Of a DNA stretch of 18,734 nt, positions 14,510 through 18,734 are shown one piece after another. The translations under genes and the position numbers were made by a program. Numbering within the stretch: the first letter of the stretch is position 1; every line of letters begins with the position of its first letter. The stretch comes from Lachnospiraceae bacterium (GTDB taxonomy: Bacteria > Bacillota_A > Clostridia > Lachnospirales > Lachnospiraceae): contig JAEEJD010000042.1 in assembly GCA_016281675.1 (NCBI GenBank), forward strand, positions 1 through 18,734. The letters run 5' to 3'. The notes beneath the pieces are model-generated. The model was not told where the DNA came from and ran no database searches. It saw only the letters and a list, made by a program, of their open reading frames with translations.

Positions 14510-16266
14510 CCGTAGCATCAATGTGTCTTGTCGTTACAGCAGGACTCATATCTTTATCGCAGTATTTTTCATATGCCTCCAATCAGGTTTCCGGGAAGAA
14601 CAGATTCCGGTTCATGTTTCTGGCGTTGTCGATCACGGCATCGGCGGTCATTCAGGTCGGAATGGTGCTGTCGTTTCCCGGCAGGGTCTGCTATATCCTT
14701 TATGCACTCGAGAAGTTTCTGAAGGTCCTTACAATGGGCGAGATCGTGCTGCTGACGCAGGATATGGTCGATGTTGACCGCAAATACACGTCAATGTTCA
14801 TAAGTATAATCACATATGCCGCACTCAGTCTGTTCTTTATCGATTCCATCATGAAGGGCGGTGTGCTTGAAAAGAGTCCTTTCGGTGTTTACTTCAGACC
14901 CGAGGCTCCCTGGCATCAGGCCCTGTATTTCATATACTACATGTTCTACGTGATAATGCTGATCACGTTTGTCGTCTACAGGGGTGCCGCGGTGTACAGA
15001 AAGTGTGAGAAGCATGACCTGATGCTCCTGCTCCTTGTGTATGTGTTTTCAGCAGCGGGATTTATCGCGGAGCAGTTCATCATCGCGTACTCAATGATCT
15101 ATATTCCGATAGTCATTGTCTTTAACGTTGTGGCCGTCGTCCTGATGCGGCATCTGCTTCTGTATCATGATTCGATATCCATTCGTCCGGGACATTTTAC
15201 AAAGGAGCTTGACGAAGGAAGGACCGATGTTGTCTTCATTCTCGACAGCCAGCTTCGAATCGTGTATCAGAACAAAAGAGCCGAAGTGCTGTCACAGCTT
15301 TTCAACGACAAATATGTCGGACGCAAGATCACGGATGTCTTTGAATTCACTTCCGGAGCATATTCTCAGATATGCCAGACCGGAGAGGAGAATGCGTTCG
15401 GAATAAGCGCCGACTATCCTATAAATGACAGGCATGTCAACATGATCATAAACCAGAGACTCGACGACTACAAAGAGATACTGGCAATGGTCGTGTACGT
15501 TTATAACATGGAGGATATCGAAAAAGCCGATAACCTTGTTGTGGATATAAGCGAAGAAAATGAGGAAGAGATGATCAAAAATGCCATCAGCATCACAAGG
15601 GATGCAAGGGTTCTGATCATCGACGAGGACATTGTGTTCCTGAACGTGTTCCAGAGAATTCTCAAACCGTATCTTGTTAACGTGACGCGCGCCGTAAGCG
15701 GAAGCGATGCGATAGAACAGATAAGCAAACATGTATACGATATTATATTTGTAGCATACGAGATGGAGAAGATGAGCGGGACACAGATAGTCTCGACCGT
15801 CAGGAGTATGCCCGGAGACTATTATTCGCAGGTTCCGATCGTGTTCACGACCACGGCTGATATCAATGACGTTTTCACCGGATTTCTGGAAGCGGGATTC
15901 AACGATTATCTTGAAAAGCCTCTCTCCAAGAGAGCACTCAATTCGGTTCTGACAAGATGGCTGTGGCAGAGGTTTGGAAATGAAAGGGCCGAGGAAGTAT
16001 CGAAGGAGAACAGGTTCTCGGCACAGTACAATGAACTGAGCGAGCTTCTTAACGATTCCGAGAAGATGTTCAGAGAGAAGAAGTATGAAATGCTCGGCTT
16101 CTGTATAAAAGGTATTCAGCGCGCAGGCAGGATGCTGAGTCTTACCGATATAGCGGATCTTGCATCCGAACTTGAGGAGGCGCTTCTGTTTGTTGATGAG
16201 GAGCGTATCGAGCAGTTATTCAATAAACTTCGTGTCGGAATAAGAGATGCGATCACCATCAGGTGA
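14503..16266 (+). CDS. 7TM signalling protein with PAS-like, degenerate receiver and degenerate HPt domains
   Basis: A 587-residue membrane protein with strong GGAGGGG (14492-14498) before its ATG. Seven membrane helices fill residues 1-220, resembling the 7TM N-terminal module of some histidine kinases. A PAS-like region (about 238-345, 'VVFILDSQLRIVYQNKRAEVL') follows, then a receiver-like domain (about 368-485) and a helical HPt-like tail (about 505-587). No HisKA or HATPase domain is present. The receiver keeps D374/E375, T450 and K472, but the phospho-acceptor position is Ala418 ('DIIFVAYEMEKMSG' against 'DVILMDQRMPGMDG' in the kinase at 1397-3778). The tail has no histidine at all; H410 is the last in the protein. 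It therefore cannot act as a normal phosphorelay protein and may be a signal-dependent scaffold or phosphorylation-independent partner (inference). Confidence 0.88.
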   Translation: MLTVASMCLVVTAGLISLSQYFSYASNQVSGKNRFRFMFLALSITASAVIQVGMVLSFPGRVCYILYALEKFLKVLTMGEIVLLTQDMVDVDRKYTSMFISIITYAALSLFFIDSIMKGGVLEKSPFGVYFRPEAPWHQALYFIYYMFYVIMLITFVVYRGAAVYRKCEKHDLMLLLLVYVFSAAGFIAEQFIIAYSMIYIPIVIVFNVVAVVLMRHLLLYHDSISIRPGHFTKELDEGRTDVVFILDSQLRIVYQNKRAEVLSQLFNDKYVGRKITDVFEFTSGAYSQICQTGEENAFGISADYPINDRHVNMIINQRLDDYKEILAMVVYVYNMEDIEKADNLVVDISEENEEEMIKNAISITRDARVLIIDEDIVFLNVFQRILKPYLVNVTRAVSGSDAIEQISKHVYDIIFVAYEMEKMSGTQIVSTVRSMPGDYYSQVPIVFTTTADINDVFTGFLEAGFNDYLEKPLSKRALNSVLTRWLWQRFGNERAEEVSKENRFSAQYNELSELLNDSEKMFREKKYEMLGFCIKGIQRAGRMLSLTDIADLASELEEALLFVDEERIEQLFNKLRVGIRDAITIR

Positions 16267-16282
16267 TCGCATCATTTTCATT
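16246..16282. terminator. Terminator between convergent genes, overlapping the 3' end of the 7TM gene
   Basis: GATGCGATCACC (16246-16257) and GGTGATCGCATC (16262-16273) form a perfect 12-bp stem with a 4-nt loop, followed on the plus strand by the T-rich ATTTTCATT. The 5' arm and the stop codon of the 7TM gene lie within the hairpin. The minus-strand tail is less T-rich, so termination of the opposite gene here is possible but weaker. Confidence 0.8.
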
Positions 16283-18734
16283 CGAGATTCTTAAATGCGG
16301 TTGAGAGCATCAGCTTTATCCTGTTGAGCTGATTGACTTCCGAAGCTCCCGGGTCGTAATCTATCGCAACGATGTTCGCTTTTCTGTACTGCCTTCTTAT
16401 TGCCTTTATTACCCCCTTACCGACAACATGGTTCGGAAGACATCCGAAAGGCTGTGTACATACGATGTTCAGTACACCGTTATGTATAAGCTCCATCATC
16501 TCGCCCGTAAGGAACCATCCCTCGCCTGTCTGATTTCCTATATCAACTATGGATTTGGCGTAATCAGCAAGGGTTTTGATATGAACGGGCGGAACAAAAT
16601 GCTTACTGTTCCTGAGCGCTTTTACCGAAGCGCCTCTGACTCTTTCGATCGCCCATATGCCGAGCGATGCTATTGTGGCCGTGCTGACCCTTGTGCCCAG
16701 ATGATCGGCCTTGTACTTCTGGTTATAGAAGCAGTACTGCAGAAAATCAAGCAGATCCGGCATTACGGCTTCGGCGCCTTCGGCTTCGAGAAGATTGACA
16801 AGGTCGTTGTTGGCAGTGGGAGAGAACTTGACGAGTATCTCGCCTACGATACCCACACGGGGCTTTTTGATCGTCTCGTTTATCGGCAGTTCGTCAAATT
16901 CCCTGACGATCTGTCTGCAAAGTCTGTAGAATGTGGGAATGGATATGTGATCCGACTCCACAAACTTACAGCACGGTTCTATCCATTTTTGATGAAGAGC
17001 GTCGGCGGAACCCGGTACAAGCTCGTAAGGTCGCATCCGGTACAGACATCTCATGAAGATATCGCCGATCGCCGCGGCGCATATTCCTCTCAGAAGGAAT
17101 TTGGGCGTTATCTTAAATCCGGGATTGCTCTCAAGTTTTGACAGATTGAGCGATATGACCGGAATATGTTCGTAGCCGGCCTTGGCAAGAGCCCTTCTTA
17201 TAAAGCCGATATAGTTCGTCGCCCTGCATCCACCGCCTGTCTGGCTCATGACGACGGCAAGATGATCGGTGTCGTATTCTCCGGATAAAATAGCATCCAT
17301 TATCTGACCGACTACGATCAGCGAAGGATAACACGCGTCATTATTAACAAACTGCAACCCCATATCTATGGCCGCTCTGTTTGAATTGTTAAGTACAACG
17401 AGGTTATAACCTTCCGCGTTGAATGCCGAGGACAGAAGATCAAAGTGGATCGGAGACATCTGGGGACAGAGTATTGTGTATCTGTCCTTGTACATCTGCT
17501 CCGTATAAAGGACTCTGTTGTAGGCTGCGGAACGGATATTCCTGGCCTCACCTTTACGTTTTCTGATCCTGATGGCAGCGAGCAGCGAGCGTATTCTTAT
17601 CCTGGCCGCTCCGAGGTTGTTGACTTCGTCTATCTTAAGGCAGGTGTATATCTTGTCACCAGAAGAGAGAATATCGTTGACCTGATCCGTTGTAACCGCA
17701 TCCAGTCCGCATCCGAATGAATTGAGCTGAACAAGTTCGAGATCATCTCTTGTCTTGACATACGTTGCTGCAGCATAAAGTCTCGAATGGTACATCCACT
17801 GGTCGGATACTATCGTGGGACGTTCAACCTCCGCCAGATGCGAGATAGAGTCTTCGGTAAGCACAGCCATTCCGTATGAGTTGATCATCTCGGGGATGCC
17901 GTGGTTGATCTCGGGGTCAATGTGATAAGGTCTTCCGGCAAGGACGATCCCGCTTCGGTTATTGTCCTTAAGGTACTGCAATACTTCCTCGCCTTTGCTT
18001 TGGATATCGCATCTTGCCGTATCGAGTTCTTCCCATCCCGCTTTGGCGGCGTAATATACTTCATCCGCCGGGATATCGGGAAATGCAGCGATAAGTCCCT
18101 TTGCGGCAATTTCAAAGTTGGTAAACGCGAGGAAAGGATTGTGAAATTTCACTTCGCCCCTGCATATCTCTTCAACATTGTTCTTGATGTTCTCACTGTA
18201 TGATGTGACGATCGGGCAGTTGTAGTGGTTGCTTGCCTGCTGGAATTCGTTTCTTTCATAAAATACGCTCGGATAGAAGATGAGCGGAACGCCCTTTTTG
18301 ATCAGCCACATTATATGTCCGTGGGCGATCTTGGCAGGATAGCATTCCGATTCGCTCGGGATCGACTCGATACCCATCTCGTATATCTTGTGTGAACTTA
18401 TCGGAGACAGGACCACAGAATAACCGAGCTTTGTCAGGAACGTGAACCAGAACGGGTAGTTCTCGTACATGTTTAGAACTCTGGGCACACCGATGACTCC
18501 GCGTTTTGCTTCCGTAACCGGAAGAGGTTCGTAATCAAATATCCTGTGAAGTTTGTATTCATAAAGGTTCGGAAGGTTCTCCTCGTTCTTGACCTTTCCG
18601 ATACCGCGTTCGCATCTGTTTCCGGAAATGAACTGCCTGCCGCCGGAGAACTTGTTTATCGTCAGCCTGCAGCTGTTCGTGCATCCTTTGCATTTTGCCA
18701 TGGATGTTTCGAATGTGAAGGCATTGAGCTTTTC
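16278..18734 (-). CDS. 2-hydroxyacyl-CoA dehydratase activase-related protein, C-terminal part (5' truncated by window edge)
   Basis: This is the C-terminal 818 residues or so of a large BcrA/BadF/HgdC-type protein. The frame stays open to the last base of the window. The first Met (18699-18701) has no ribosome binding site and falls inside a conserved stretch, so it is internal. Family members are usually around 1,400 residues with ASKHA-type ATPase domains at the N-terminus, here outside the window. Numbered from that Met, a cysteine cluster C4-x2-C7-x3-C11 with C30 ('FISGNRCERG') is followed by the DUF2229 region ('GVPRVLNMYENYPFWFTFL', 'SESECYPAKIAHGH') and by sequence resembling 2-hydroxyglutaryl-CoA dehydratase subunits ('NNDACYPSLIVVGQIMDAI', 'SQTGGGCRATNY', 'TQPFGCLPNHVVGKGVIKAI'). 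It probably binds [4Fe-4S] clusters. The physiological substrate of these fused proteins is not established. Confidence 0.9.
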   Translation of the reverse strand, partial: EKLNAFTFETSMAKCKGCTNSCRLTINKFSGGRQFISGNRCERGIGKVKNEENLPNLYEYKLHRIFDYEPLPVTEAKRGVIGVPRVLNMYENYPFWFTFLTKLGYSVVLSPISSHKIYEMGIESIPSESECYPAKIAHGHIMWLIKKGVPLIFYPSVFYERNEFQQASNHYNCPIVTSYSENIKNNVEEICRGEVKFHNPFLAFTNFEIAAKGLIAAFPDIPADEVYYAAKAGWEELDTARCDIQSKGEEVLQYLKDNNRSGIVLAGRPYHIDPEINHGIPEMINSYGMAVLTEDSISHLAEVERPTIVSDQWMYHSRLYAAATYVKTRDDLELVQLNSFGCGLDAVTTDQVNDILSSGDKIYTCLKIDEVNNLGAARIRIRSLLAAIRIRKRKGEARNIRSAAYNRVLYTEQMYKDRYTILCPQMSPIHFDLLSSAFNAEGYNLVVLNNSNRAAIDMGLQFVNNDACYPSLIVVGQIMDAILSGEYDTDHLAVVMSQTGGGCRATNYIGFIRRALAKAGYEHIPVISLNLSKLESNPGFKITPKFLLRGICAAAIGDIFMRCLYRMRPYELVPGSADALHQKWIEPCCKFVESDHISIPTFYRLCRQIVREFDELPINETIKKPRVGIVGEILVKFSPTANNDLVNLLEAEGAEAVMPDLLDFLQYCFYNQKYKADHLGTRVSTATIASLGIWAIERVRGASVKALRNSKHFVPPVHIKTLADYAKSIVDIGNQTGEGWFLTGEMMELIHNGVLNIVCTQPFGCLPNHVVGKGVIKAIRRQYRKANIVAIDYDPGASEVNQLNRIKLMLSTAFKNLE

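Noticed and set aside
16428..17141. A 237-codon plus-strand frame opposite the acyl-CoA dehydratase activase-related gene
   Set aside because: The minus-strand gene is well supported by family motifs throughout this region.
18699..18701. The ATG on the minus strand as the true start of the activase-related gene
   Set aside because: The frame remains open for 11 more codons to the window edge, there is no Shine-Dalgarno site, and family members extend further.

Overview
The window looks like a chromosomal segment of an anaerobic Gram-positive Clostridia member, most likely of the Lachnospiraceae. The basis is Gram-positive style Shine-Dalgarno sites, a tryptophan T-box leader, a fused TRAP permease, a large 2-hydroxyacyl-CoA-dehydratase-activase-type protein, a GH9 cellulase lipoprotein and Lachnospiraceae-style hybrid histidine kinases. 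The genus is not determined. Nearly all of the sequence is coding. I see no rRNA, tRNA, CRISPR array, insertion sequence or phage gene.

Layout: (1) 1-3778, the 3' part of a TRAP transporter permease overlapping a Cache-type hybrid sensor kinase (HisKA-HATPase-REC-HPt), whose best start is a TTG inside the permease gene. (2) 3788-7032, a strong promoter, a T-box leader with a UGG (Trp) specifier and its terminator, then a three-gene ABC importer (lipoprotein, permease, ATPase) best read as the tryptophan importer trpXYZ, closed by a terminator. (3) 7046-9308, a redox cassette: a DUF362 protein with two [4Fe-4S] motifs, a thioredoxin and two small unrecognised membrane proteins, closed by a terminator. 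(4) 9346-16273, a tightly packed run larB-larC-GH9 endoglucanase-miaA-like-7TM signalling protein, with gaps of 3 nt or overlaps of 7-14 nt, ending in a terminator that overlaps the last codons. (5) 16278-18734, on the minus strand and convergent, the C-terminal part of a large acyl-CoA dehydratase activase-related protein that runs off the window.

How the parts work together: the T-box senses uncharged tRNA-Trp and switches on Trp import. The DUF362/thioredoxin cassette suggests electron transfer between iron-sulfur clusters, thiols and an unknown membrane partner. LarB and LarC make the nickel-pincer nucleotide cofactor of lactate racemase-type enzymes, but larE and larA are not in the window. 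The GH9 enzyme would act at the cell surface on beta-glucans.

The most unusual items are the 7TM protein, whose receiver domain has Ala in place of the phospho-acceptor Asp and whose HPt-like tail has no His, and the thioredoxin-linked pair of unrecognised membrane proteins.
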